Below are positions 9,340 through 19,006 of a DNA stretch of 64,000 bases, one piece after another (the first letter of the stretch is position 1; the number at the start of each line of letters is the position of its first letter). The stretch lies in NCBI RefSeq assembly GCF_030463535.1, contig NC_132900.1, positions 27,565,956-27,629,955 of the forward strand, in the 5' to 3' direction. The notes below the pieces were generated by a model. The model made no database searches and was not told where the DNA came from. It worked only from the letters and a program-made list of their open reading frames with translations. Source of the DNA: Salminus brasiliensis. Lineage: Eukaryota > Chordata > Actinopteri > Characiformes > Bryconidae. The position numbers and the translations under genes are program-made.

Positions 9340-10250
9340 TTTTGGGTGAAAACAAAAATGGCCCGAACATTTTCAAAAGTTTTGGCACCTTCATTTTTAC
9401 CAAGAACACCATCCTGCATTTTAATGCTGTTTGCTTAAATTGATTAAAGATTTTAACAGAAATATATGTGCAAATCTACAAAGACTGGCACATTAAACTT
9501 GACATTAAAGTCAGGCTGGATTATAAGATATTAAACACTATAAAACAGTGATTTTAAGAAAAGTCTCGACTAAAAACTACATAAATCAGTCAGTCCAGAA
9601 AGTCTGATTATAGAAACTGATACTGAAAATAAAGGATTTTACTGAGTGGATTAATCAGCAGCTCGTCTGATCTACACGGTGGGACTGGATTGGGTTCTGA
9701 TCGGGACCTAAAGGTAACAAAGACGTTCTTGATAAAAACAAAAATGTCACCAACATTTTCAAACGTTTTGTCACCTTCATTTTTACCAAGAACACCATCC
9801 TGCATTTTAATGCTGTTTGCTTAAATTGCTTAAACAACAGAAATATATGTGCAAATCTACAAAGACAGGCACATTAAACATGTTCTGTTCAAATATATGT
9901 AGATATGAGGCTAAAATTGTTATTTGATAAAATATCATGATGTAATAAAAAACCCATTATGATGATATTTCCTGTCACTGGGTTTTAATATTCACATATT
10001 AAGCATTACATTTTGTATGAATATGGGTCATTCTTGTGCATCTAGTTTTAGGTAGAATTTGCTGTTTTTATGCTGTTACCTACTGACTTAAATCAGTCAG
10101 TCCAGAAAGTCTGATTATAGAAACTGATACTGAAACTAAAGGGATTTTACTGAACCCATTAATCAGCAGCTCGTCTGATCTACACGGTGGGGCTGGATTG
10201 TTAATACGGACCCAAAGATTGGGTCCTGATCGGGACCTAAAGGTAACATT
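9340..10250 (+). repeat. Degenerate tandem duplication of two modules (C-D-C-D)
   Basis: Module C (about 9345-9500 and 9725-9880) shares ACCAAGAACACCATCC, TGCATTTTAATGCTG and ATATATGTGCAAATC. Module D (about 9577-9718 and 10,087-10,250) shares CAGTCAGTCCAGAAAGTC, AGCAGCTCGTCTGATC and ATCGGGACCTAAAGG. The order C-D-C-D shows one duplication of a roughly 400-500 bp block with later changes. No open frame is shared. Confidence 0.75.
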
Positions 10251-10413
10251 TATTCTGTGATATTTTCGATGCAAATGTCACGTTGGTCAGCGTGGACATG
10301 TGAAAATGGCCTAATGTCCTAATGACAAATGGCCCCCGTCTGTAGAATGACCCTACTTTTGAGTGCCCATTGTCTTCAAGCCAGTGTCTCACAATATACA
10401 CTATACACACTGC

Positions 10414-10550
<137 letters not shown>

Positions 10551-10629
10551 ATTTGTCCACACTGCATGCTGTTGTCACAATACAGGATAAGTCTGGCCTT
10601 GATTGTGCTGTGTTAGGTGTTGTAAGCCT

Positions 10630-10740
10630 TTGTGTGTGTGTGTATGTGTGTGTGTGTGAAAGAGAGAGAGTGTGAGTGTGTGTGTGAGTGTGAGTGTGAG
10701 TGTGTGTGTGAGTGTGTGTGTGTGGGGGTGGGAAAAAAAA
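10630..10740 (+). repeat. GT-rich compound microsatellite
   Basis: GT units, then a short GA run, then mixed TG/AG units, ending in a G run and A8. No gene. Confidence 0.95.
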
Positions 10741-10856
10741 TGCTGCAATCAATTTGCTGATTAGCGCTGTAGCATTTTAAGCCCCTGTCACTCCATGCTT
10801 GTTTGTATCCATAGAGCACAGCTGTGATTTGGGGGTTGGGCGTACCTCATGCTTCT

Positions 10857-10858
<2 letters not shown>

Positions 10859-10907
<49 letters not shown>

Positions 10908-10917
10908 ACACACACAC
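10859..10917 (+). repeat. (GA)n(CA)n microsatellite
   Basis: Twenty-plus GA units followed by about seven CA units. This is the third dinucleotide tract within 500 bp. Confidence 0.96.
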
Positions 10918-10929
10918 GTACGCACACGC

Positions 10930-11345
10930 ATGGAGGAGTTACCTCAAGGGGCTCCAGACATTATTTTTAATTGCAACAATGAATCCGCACAAAAAAAGCT
11001 AACTCCCCAAGGTCTCCTTTAAGGAACCACAAGAGGGATGAGGGAGGGGTGGGTTTGGATATGGGGGGGTGGCTGCTGTGGGGGGGTTCAGTCGCAATCT
11101 CTCAGTGAATCAGCGGGCCTGAAAATCCAATCTGCTCTTGGAGACAGCAGGCTGTACATCATTTGTCAGGCCCTGGCACTATCAGCGCTTCATCAGACGC
11201 CGGGGTTTAGGAGGGCTCGGCCCGTGATTGATTTGAAATAGGGCGTACGGACAGTAACAGTAAGGGGGGACTTTGGAGTTCGGCCTAGTCCACATCTATC
11301 CCCCTGTGGACGGCCTGGCCAAACAGTGCTTTAGGAAGACACTGA
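10930..11345. promoter_or_regulatory. Low-repeat block, possible conserved non-coding element
   Basis: The stretch has balanced composition, no simple repeat apart from short G runs, and words such as TTTTAATTGCAACAATG and CCCGTGATTGATTTG. It has no supported open frame. It differs in texture from the microsatellites on its left. Conservation cannot be judged from one sequence, so this is a candidate only. Confidence 0.25.
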
Positions 11346-11509
11346 CGATGCCCTTAAAGGGACAGTCGGCTGTTTTCTAGCACAATGTGTGTTCGACTTT
11401 TGTTATATAAAACAATAGAAATGATCTGAATTTGTTATTGTTTTTAAAATAAATATTTATAACCAATTTATTTCAATGCTGAAGTCAGTGGTTGAGATGT
11501 AAACTAAAG

Positions 11510-12310
11510 CTGTGTCCAAAACTGTGCCCTATTCACTCTATAGTGCACTACTTTGGGCTTCCGTCATTTTTCAGTGGTGTCTGAAAACGTGGTGGTGAAT
11601 TTTCAGTGCGCTGTAAGAAATACACTAAAGCCTCCGAGTGGCTCAGTGGTCTAACGCGTGACCACTATGCAGGGAGTCACGAGTACGAATCCCAAGCAAT
11701 GCTGCTTTGTCATCAGCGTCCGGAGTCAGAGAGAGCACAATAGGCCGTGCTCTCTCCGGGTGGGTAGATGGCGCTCTCTCCCCTCACCACTTCTAAGCAG
11801 TATTGGCCGGCACAGGCGTCTGTTAGCTGTTGCTTTCCTCTGAGCGTGTTGGCTGCCTAGCAGGTGGAGGCTGGCTTCACATGTGTCACACAGAGGATGC
11901 ATGTGTCCTTACCCTCCTAGCGTTGCGAGCATTGCGTCTGGCTCATTTGGCAGTACAAAACTAGTAGAAAAGAAAAAAATAGATCTGAGGATCTGAGGAA
12001 AACCGACTATCGCTACCCAAATCACGCCCCCTGCCCGGCCCCCAGCGCCAGTGTCCCCAGTGCCTGCATGCCAGCGAGGAGTAGGGAGGTCAGGTTAGCT
12101 GACGATGACAGCAACATCACCATCATTCACAGGCTCGGCACTGTCGCTACCCCGATCCACAGCCTCTGGTCAGTTCGGACTGCACTGATCGGGCAGGGCC
12201 GTGAATCGGGTAGGGATACTGGCGATTAATATTGACCGAATTGTTAATTGTAATTCGAACATGATTTTGAGGGCACTGTAATCTCCCACAATGCCCTCGA
12301 AATGTATAGT
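11510..12310. mobile_element. Dispersed repeat split by a SINE
   Basis: The left part (11,510-11,629) has TATAGTGCACTACTTTGG and TTTTCAGTG; the right part (12,240-12,310) has CTCCCACAATGCC and TAGCTCACTAC. Similar words occur near 49,430-49,515. The two halves look like one older repeat of the abundant TAGTGCACTAC type in fish, separated by the SINE and unrelated sequence. Confidence 0.4.
11630..11970 (+). mobile_element. tRNA-derived SINE, near full length
   Basis: The head is tRNA-like: TGGCTCAGTGG (A box, about 11,638-11,648) and GAGTACGAATCCC (B box, 11,681-11,693), the internal promoter of RNA polymerase III. The body has GGTAGATGGCGCTCTC and GGCACAGGCGTCTGTTAG and ends near an A-rich tail. 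Shortened relatives lie at 51,175-51,360 and 59,045-59,250. It lacks the paired stems expected of a working tRNA, so it is not called as a tRNA gene. Confidence 0.75.
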
Positions 12311-12962
12311 ACACATCGTAGCTCACTACACAAGCTGAATATGGACCAGAATGCATTGCAAGAGTCTTGTTACTAAGCAACAGACAGCAGAACGAATTGG
12401 AGCTGATGGCTAAGCTAGTGATCGTTACAACCACCACACTCATTTTCCCTTCTATTGTGTTTCTAAGCAACATAACGGTCAAATATTATTCCATAAACAG
12501 TTCAATGCTTTTACTGAATCAGAATTGATTCAGTACTGATTCAGTTCGCGTGTATACGAAGCTTTAAAGACAGCTCAGCCACCCATGTGTTTGTTTCTGC
12601 GACCGGTGCTGACCATTCACTTGTGTTTCTCCCACTGCTTAGTAAAGTAAATACCCCCTTACTATATACTGCAATATATATAGAGTGGGTAGGGATCCAT
12701 ATCGATCACAGCCAGGTGTCGCCATGACTACAACATAAATATAGACATTTTATTTACTCTCCAAAAACCACCAATGAACCTACAAGTGTATTCTGAGGTC
12801 TGTGTATAATGTTCATGATGGTAAAATGGTGGCAAATCTGGAAAAGGCTTAAAAGCAAGTTTAATTAGGGACTATTTTACGTATAACGCCCTGCATGTAT
12901 CCCTCCACCACCATTCAGATCTAGAAGAAAACAGGCACCTCGTCTCAGGCATCACGTAATAT

Positions 12963-13008
<46 letters not shown>

Positions 13009-13290
13009 CTTTGTGTAATAATTTTAACTGATGGACATTTTAGTCCATTCAACACTTTAGTCATTCAAAACTTTAGTCATCTGGTTCCATTCACCACCAC
13101 TGTGGACAATTCTGACTCTGCTCATTTCTCTAAAAGGAAGTGTTTCACGCCAAACAACTCTGCATGACTTTGTATAGATTTTAAAGAGTGACTTATGTTG
13201 CAGTTTGGAAAAATAGGTGGAATTCCCCTTTAACCCCTTAAATGCTGCATGCTTCTCCTATGTAGTCGCCGTTTTTTTTGGAAAACAATG
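12311..13290. other. Intergenic with a TA microsatellite
   Basis: Contains a (TA)n tract at 12,966-13,005. Otherwise no supported gene or repeat. Confidence 0.6.
12966..13005 (+). repeat. (TA)n microsatellite
   Basis: About twenty TA units; self-complementary and able to extrude as a cruciform. Confidence 0.96.
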
Positions 13291-13369
13291 ATTATTCATG
13301 GTGTATAAACAGGGTTATACAGTTCTGCCACATAGACAGTACACTGCAGAACAGTGGAGTATCCTTTTA

Positions 13370-13790
13370 AAGTCATCGGCTGACGGTGGGAAACCTTCTG
13401 TTGGTTTGCTTGTCTGTTGCCGCTGCTGGACACTGGACTGTTGTTTGTTTGTTTCGGACAAACTGCCTCAACAGCTCACCCCAGACCGAGGCGTAATCCT
13501 CAGATGTTGTATATCGCAGCTAGAAATGTGTCACGGCCTTTGTAATCCAGGGCCCTTCCCCACCCGCCTCTATCTGACACCCCAATTACTGAGGCATGCT
13601 GGGAAAAAAACACAGCGGCAGAACAAAGCTCCGCAAATCAGCTCCCCCAAGTGCGCTGACCACAGCAGCCAAGGAGAGCCCACTCGCTAACTGACTGAGG
13701 AAGCACAGTGGCGTTTCGGACACGCCGGGCCTGCTGGGTGGGCAGTGTTTGGCATTTCCTATAGCAGCCAGCTAGTAGCTGTGCTGCCCT
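13370..13790. promoter_or_regulatory. Low-repeat block, possible conserved non-coding element
   Basis: Balanced composition with words such as AATTACTGAGGCATGC and CTCCGCAAATCAGC. A plus-strand open frame crosses it (13,298-13,690), but it shows no recognisable protein features. Candidate regulatory DNA only. Confidence 0.2.
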
Positions 13791-14033
13791 TCACATTTTA
13801 GCCCTGAGGATAAGAAAGGTTCCTCAGGGTTTCTTTACTTAAAAGCTACAGTTTTTTATCTAGAACTTCATGCTAAATCTGTTTATATGGTTCTTTGGAT
13901 TTTTCCATCTTCTGTTTAGAACAAAAATGGGTTCCGCTAAAGTCTAAGAACCTTATTTTAGACTGTTTAGCCCCTTTTTGATGAGTGTAGCTCTTTTTTT
14001 AACTGTTATTGGCAATGATTTATGTTCTGTTAA

Positions 14034-14755
14034 AAATCAAATCAAATCAAATTTTATTTGTCACATACATAGTCATACACAGTATAACTTGCAGTGAAAT
14101 GCTTTTTTGACAGTCTGCTCACATCAAGCTATACAATAAAAAATCTACATTTAAACTTAACTAAACCTTAACTTAATGAAATAAAGTGCAAAAGTGCAAA
14201 AGAAAAATAAAATAAAAATGAAGAAAATAAAAATAGAATAAGTTACATTTAAGTTAAAGAATAGAATATAAAAATGAAAATATAGAAATATAAGCAAAAA
14301 AAAAGTACAGAATACAAATATACAAATATATATACAGAGATGAAATAGTGCGTGTCTGTGTGTGTGTGTGTGTATATATACATACATATACATATGTACA
14401 TATTTATCTGTATGTGAGTGTATGTGTGAGTTAAAAGAAATATTTCCATTGTTGTCCGTAGTGTGTTTTCCGTGAGCCATGGTTGTGTATTGTAGTGAGT
14501 GAGGGTCCAGTTTGTGTATGTAGATACTTTGATTTAGTGTCCTAAGTCCCTGTCCCCATTCAAGGCACGGATGGCTTGTGGAAAGAAGCTCCTCCTCATT
14601 CTCTCTGTGTTAGCCTTCAGGGTTCTTAAGCGTTTCCCCGAGGGCAACAGAGAGAACAGTCCATTGTTGGGATGACTGGGGTCCTTCACAATCTTCTTGG
14701 CTTTGGTCCAACACCGCTTCTTGTAGATGGACTGCAGGTCAGGAAACTCCATCCT
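14034..14755 (-). mobile_element. L2/CR1-like LINE 3-prime end, 5-prime truncated
   Basis: On the minus strand an open frame (14,752 to 14,534) encodes about 72 residues with LFSLLPSGKRLRTLK and RRSFFPQAIRALN, the typical C-terminal tail of fish non-LTR reverse transcriptases. It is followed by about 500 bp of 3-prime UTR containing a CA/TA-rich stretch and ending in ACAAATAAAATTTGATTT with short GATTT repeats, the usual tail of such elements. The rest of the reverse transcriptase and the endonuclease are absent, so the copy is dead on arrival. Confidence 0.75.
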
Positions 14756-14824
14756 AGTTATAAATTACATGTATAAATAGTATTTTTCAGGCTGTCAAAC
14801 TATTCAAAGTATTAATCACATGAC

Positions 14825-14970
14825 TAATCACATTATTTATTTAGTTGTTATTATTTAGTTTTAGTGGTTAATAAAGTTTTGGTAGTCATGATTAATCACA
14901 TTATTTATTTAGTTGTTATTATTTAGTTTTAGTGGTTAATAAAGTTTTGGTAGTCATGATTAATCACATT
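14825..14970 (+). repeat. 68-bp tandem duplication
   Basis: TAATCACATTATTTA begins at 14,825 and again at 14,893, and TAATCACATTATTTG at 14,961. Two full units and the start of a third therefore repeat at exactly 68 bp. The words ATTAATC and TTTTGGTAGTC recur in each. Confidence 0.93.
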
Positions 14971-15489
14971 ATTTGTGCAGGTATTTGCAGTTGATCACAT
15001 TTGCAAAGCTATTTGTGATGAAATGCATTATTTTCTGTAGCTGATTGTGATTAATCAGTATTTGTGTAGCTAATCTCAATTATTTTGTGTAGTTGTTGCA
15101 TCTGATTGGGGTTAAACACATGTTTGTGTAGTTAACGGTAATAATCACTTTGTTTTTATTTTACATTGCAGTATTTTAGTGTAGCGTGTTTGCAATACTG
15201 AAATATTTCAGTAGCTAATTGCACATTTATTTTCTATTTTGTTGGACGTTTGTGTAAATATTGCTGTTTTTAGTCTTTTTTGTGAATATCTTTGTAAATA
15301 TTTTATACTTCTCTAATTTAGGTTGTTTTCTCTGACAAACCATTTCATTGCTAGTTGTACTGGGTTTAACTATGTGATAAATAAAAGTGAGAGCTTTATT
15401 AACGTGGTTTGTCCCATTTTGTGTTGGCAATTGTGATTAATTGCGTTATTTGTGCAGCAAATTGCGAATAATCATGATATTATATGTAG

Positions 15490-16235
15490 CTGATCATTAT
15501 TGTGTGTTACTGATCTTGATTAATCATTATTGTGTCAGTGATCTCATTAATAATTGTGTGCTGTTGATCTCGATTCATCTTTTTTGTCATTGATCTCGAT
15601 TAATCATTATTGTGTCTTTGATCTCGATTAATCATTATTGTGTCTTTGATCTCGATTAATCATTATTATGTACATTTACATTTACATTTACGGCATTTAG
15701 CAGACACTCTTATCCAGAGCGACTTACAAAAGTGCCTTTATTGTGTCATTGATCTCAATTAATCTTTATTGTGTCATTCATCTCGATTAATCATTATTAT
15801 TGGTCATTGCTCTCGATTAATCATTATTATGTGTCATTGGTCTCGATTAATCTTTATTGTGTCATTCATCTCGATTAATCATCATTATGTGTCATTCATC
15901 TCGATTAATCATTATTATGTGTCATTGATGTTGATTAACCATTATTGTGTCATCGATCTTGATTAATCATTATTGTGTCATTGATCTCAATTAATCTTTA
16001 TTGTGTCATTGATCTCAATTAATCTTTATTGTGTCATTCATCTCGATTAATCATTATTATTGGTCATTCATCTCGATTAATCATTATTATTGGTCATTGC
16101 TCTAGATTAATCATTATTATGTGTCATTGATTTCGATTAATCATTATTGTGTAATTGATCTCGATTAATCATTATTGTGTCATTGATCTCAATTAATCAT
16201 TATTATGTGTCATTGATGTTGATCTGGATTAATCA
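15490..16235 (+). repeat. AT-rich minisatellite (about 28-30 bp unit) rich in GATTAATC
   Basis: Roughly two dozen degenerate units of the form CATTATTGTGTCATTGATCTCGATTAAT, here broken as CATTATTGTG plus TCATTGATCTCGATTAAT. Units vary at TTGTG/TATGTG and GATC/CATC. Each carries the palindrome GATTAATC followed by ATTATT. A foreign segment at 15,670-15,740 interrupts the array. Confidence 0.93.
15670..15740 (+). mobile_element. Short teleost repeat core inside the minisatellite
   Basis: The segment contains ACATTTACGGCATTTAGC and CTTATCCAGAGCGACTTAC, a core extremely common in fish genomes. The reverse complement of the same core ends the SINE-like copy at 56,095-56,142. It sits between two minisatellite units. 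Confidence 0.7.
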
Positions 16236-17124
16236 CAGTGTTTGTAGGCTGGTATGGGTGGACAATATAGGCTTCTTTAGAATGTATTAATTACTTTATT
16301 ATATTAATTACTAGGCTATATTTTTATAATATGAAAAACACACTGGTGTGTAATAACATCACTCAACTCAACTCGACAATTACTGAACCTGGTAACTGAA
16401 GCTACTAGCCAGAATGCTAGCAGGGCCGCTAACAGGTAACTCCTGCTTTTATGACACAAAATGTTTAACAGTTAAACCGGCCTTAAAGGATTCACACAGG
16501 AAGGCGAGGGCAGGGTGCTGCTGAACTGTGCTTATACTTGTGGTTGTACAATCTGAAATGAGACACTCTTCAGAGCCCCATGAGCTCATTTTACCACTGT
16601 TACATTAGAATCACACGTTTCACTCTCTCACACACACACACACACACAGTTTTAGAAAAGGTTAAACACAGGAAATGTGTGTTTATTGTTCCTTTAAGAG
16701 CGCTTTGCTCATATTGCTCATCAGGGCCTCAAGCTTTCTGGCCTCAACAGCCCTAACACCTCCCCCTCATCACAGCCTGACGGTTCCAGCCCACACTGAC
16801 AGCTCCAAGCAAGGTGGGAAAAGCAATTTACTCCTCTCTCCCTTTTCCCGGCACATCAGTCGTGCTAAATAAGCGGGCCAAGGAGGAGATGCCACGTCTA
16901 CCCCCACCAGTATGGCTAAAAGGGCTTTAGTGCCGGCTGTACTGCAGAAGGCACCGGGTTGAGGGGCTGTGCTATTAGTGAAGTGCTGAATTCCACTACT
17001 TAAAGAGAAACATTGATAGACTGACCACAATCAAATATTCAAGCAACTACTAAATCAGTGGCAAACAGACCTACATAACACCCCTTAAAGCTGTGCTGAG
17101 CATCTGGATAGAGATATTTCCAAA
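16236..17124. other. Intergenic, with one low-repeat block at 16,680-16,990
   Basis: No gene supported. The part at 16,680-16,990 (GGAAAAGCAATTTACTCC and TAAATAAGCGGGCC) is GC-balanced and repeat-poor and could be conserved non-coding DNA. A short CA tract lies at 16,631-16,648. Confidence 0.4.
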
Positions 17125-18568
17125 AGCAGTAGAGCTGCTGTAAAGCTGTAGTAGAGCTGCTGTAAAGCTGTAGTAGAGCTGCTGTAAAGCTAGTGCAAAG
17201 CTGTAGTAGAGCTGCAGTAGAGCTGCTGTAAAGCTACTGTAATGCTGTAGTAGAGCTGCTGTAAAGCTAGTGCAAAGCTGTAGTAGAGCTGCAGTAAAGC
17301 TGTAGTAGAGCTACTGTAAAGCTATAGTAGAGCAACAGTTAGAACTACTGTAAAGCTGCAGTAGAGCTACAGTCGAGCTGCAGTAAAGCTACTGTAAAGC
17401 TATAGTAGAGCTGCTGTAAAGCTGTAGTAGAGCTGCAGTAAAGCTGCTGTAAAGCTGCAGTAGAGCTACTGTAAAGCTATAGTAGAGCAACAGTAGAACT
17501 ACTGTAAAGCTGCAGTAGAGCTACAGTCGAGCTGCAGTAAAGCTGCTGTAAAGCTATAGTAGAGCTGCTGTAAAGCTGTAGTAGAGCTGTAGTAGAGCTG
17601 TTGTAAAGCTGTAGTAGAGCATCAGTAGAGCTACTGTAAAGCTATAGTAGAGCTGCAGTAGAGCTGCTGTAAAGCTACTGTAAAGCTGTAGTAGAGCTGC
17701 AGTAAAGCTGCAGTAGAGCTACTGTAAAGCTATAGTAGAGCAACAGTAGAACTACTGTAAAGCTGCAGTAGAGCTACTGTAAAGCTATAGTAGAGCTGCA
17801 GTAGAGCTGCTGTAAAGCTACTGTAAAGCTGTAGTAGAGCTGCAGTAAAGCTACTGTAAAGCTATAGTAGAGCAACAGTAGAACTACTGTAAAGCTGCAG
17901 TAGAGTTACTGTAAAGCTATAGTAGAGCAACAGCAGAACTACTGTAAAGCTGCAGTAGAGCTACTGTAAAGCTATAGTAGAGCAACAGTAGAACTACTGT
18001 AAAGCTGCAGTAGAGCTACAGTCGAGCTGCAGTAAAGCTACTGTAAAGCTGTAGTAGAGCTGCAGTAAAGCTGCAGTAGAGCTACTGTAAAGCTATAGTA
18101 GAGCAACAGTAGAACTACTGTAAAGCTGCAGTAGAGTTACTGTAAAGCTATAGTAGAGCAACAGCAGAACTACTGTAAAGCTGCAGTAGAGCTACTGTAA
18201 AGCTATAGTAGAGCAACAGTAGAACTACTGTAAAGCTGCAGTAGAGCTACAGTCGAGCTGCAGTAAAGCTACTGTAAAGCTGTAGTAGAGCTGCAGTAAA
18301 GCTGCAGTAGAGCTACTGTAAAGCTATAGTAGAGCAACAGTAGAACTACTGTAAAGCTGCAGTAGAGTTACTGTAAAGCTATAGTAGAGCAACAGCAGAA
18401 CTACTGTAAAGCTGCAGTAGAGCTACTGTAAAGCTATAGTAGAGCAACAGTAGAACTACTGTAAAGCTGCAGTAGAGCTACAGTCGAGCTGCTGTAAAGC
18501 TACTGTAAAGCTATAGTAGAGCTGCTGTAAAGCTACAGTTGAGCTGCAGTAAAGCTACAGTAGAGCTG
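17125..18568 (+). repeat. 11-bp minisatellite with 231-bp higher-order repeat
   Basis: About 130 units of 11 bp, chiefly GCTGCAGTAGA, GCTACTGTAAA, GCTATAGTAGA, GCAACAGTAGA and GCTGTAGTAGA. The rare variant word GTCGAG starts at 17,372, 17,526, 18,021, 18,252 and 18,483; all gaps are exact multiples of 11, and the last three copies are spaced 231 bp (21 units). Because 11 is not a multiple of three, the array cannot keep one reading frame with a simple peptide repeat, and no long open frame exists across it. Confidence 0.97.
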
Positions 18569-18799
18569 AACTGGGTAGCCAGCGAACAGCATTAGCTAGC
18601 TACCCCCACCACACATCATGCTACGTTTATGGCCATTGTGGGATCAGTGCCTCTGTGATTTGGTAACAGAGACCCTGCCCTCTATACACTGCCTCCTAAA
18701 ACACTGACTTGTGAGACAGCATTGGCATCAAGGCATCAAGTCAGCTACCTCAGTTTCAGACGCAGCCTTTTGGTCTAAAAAAAAAAACATCTAAAGTTT

Positions 18800-19006
18800 C
18801 ACGCCCCAGTTGCAAGAGGCGGAGTCTTTCCAGTGACATCACCCCACAGCCTAGTTAGTCTGTTCCATCACCATCGTGTAACCAATAGGCTACTAAGAGG
18901 GAGTTTTCATAGGAGCGTCTTCTGAGGACCCGCCCTCCCTCGGCAGCAGCCTAGGCTTTTATAAAAGCTCACTCACTCACTCGCTCACCCACAGAGACAA
19001 TGACGT
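18800..19006 (+). promoter_or_regulatory. Promoter-like cluster: GC motif, CCAAT, TATA, CRE-like
   Basis: In one orientation the stretch holds GAGGCGGAGTC, ACCAATAGG (CCAAT core 18,882-18,886), CCCGCCCTCCC, TATAAAA at 18,960-18,966, a CACTCACTCACTCGC run and TGACGT at 19,001-19,006. The CCAAT-TATA distance of about 75 bp is normal for a promoter. It would fire into the zswim5 3-prime UTR, making an antisense transcript. The palindromic CTTTTATAAAAG also allows the other direction. Chance is a real alternative. Confidence 0.25.

Noticed and set aside
11630..11700. Possible tRNA gene
   Set aside because: A and B boxes are present, but the sequence continues as a 340-bp SINE with truncated relatives in the window and lacks a clean cloverleaf.
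17125..18568. CRISPR-like array or coding repeat
   Set aside because: There are no unique spacers, the unit is 11 bp and not a multiple of three, and stop codons occur in every frame.
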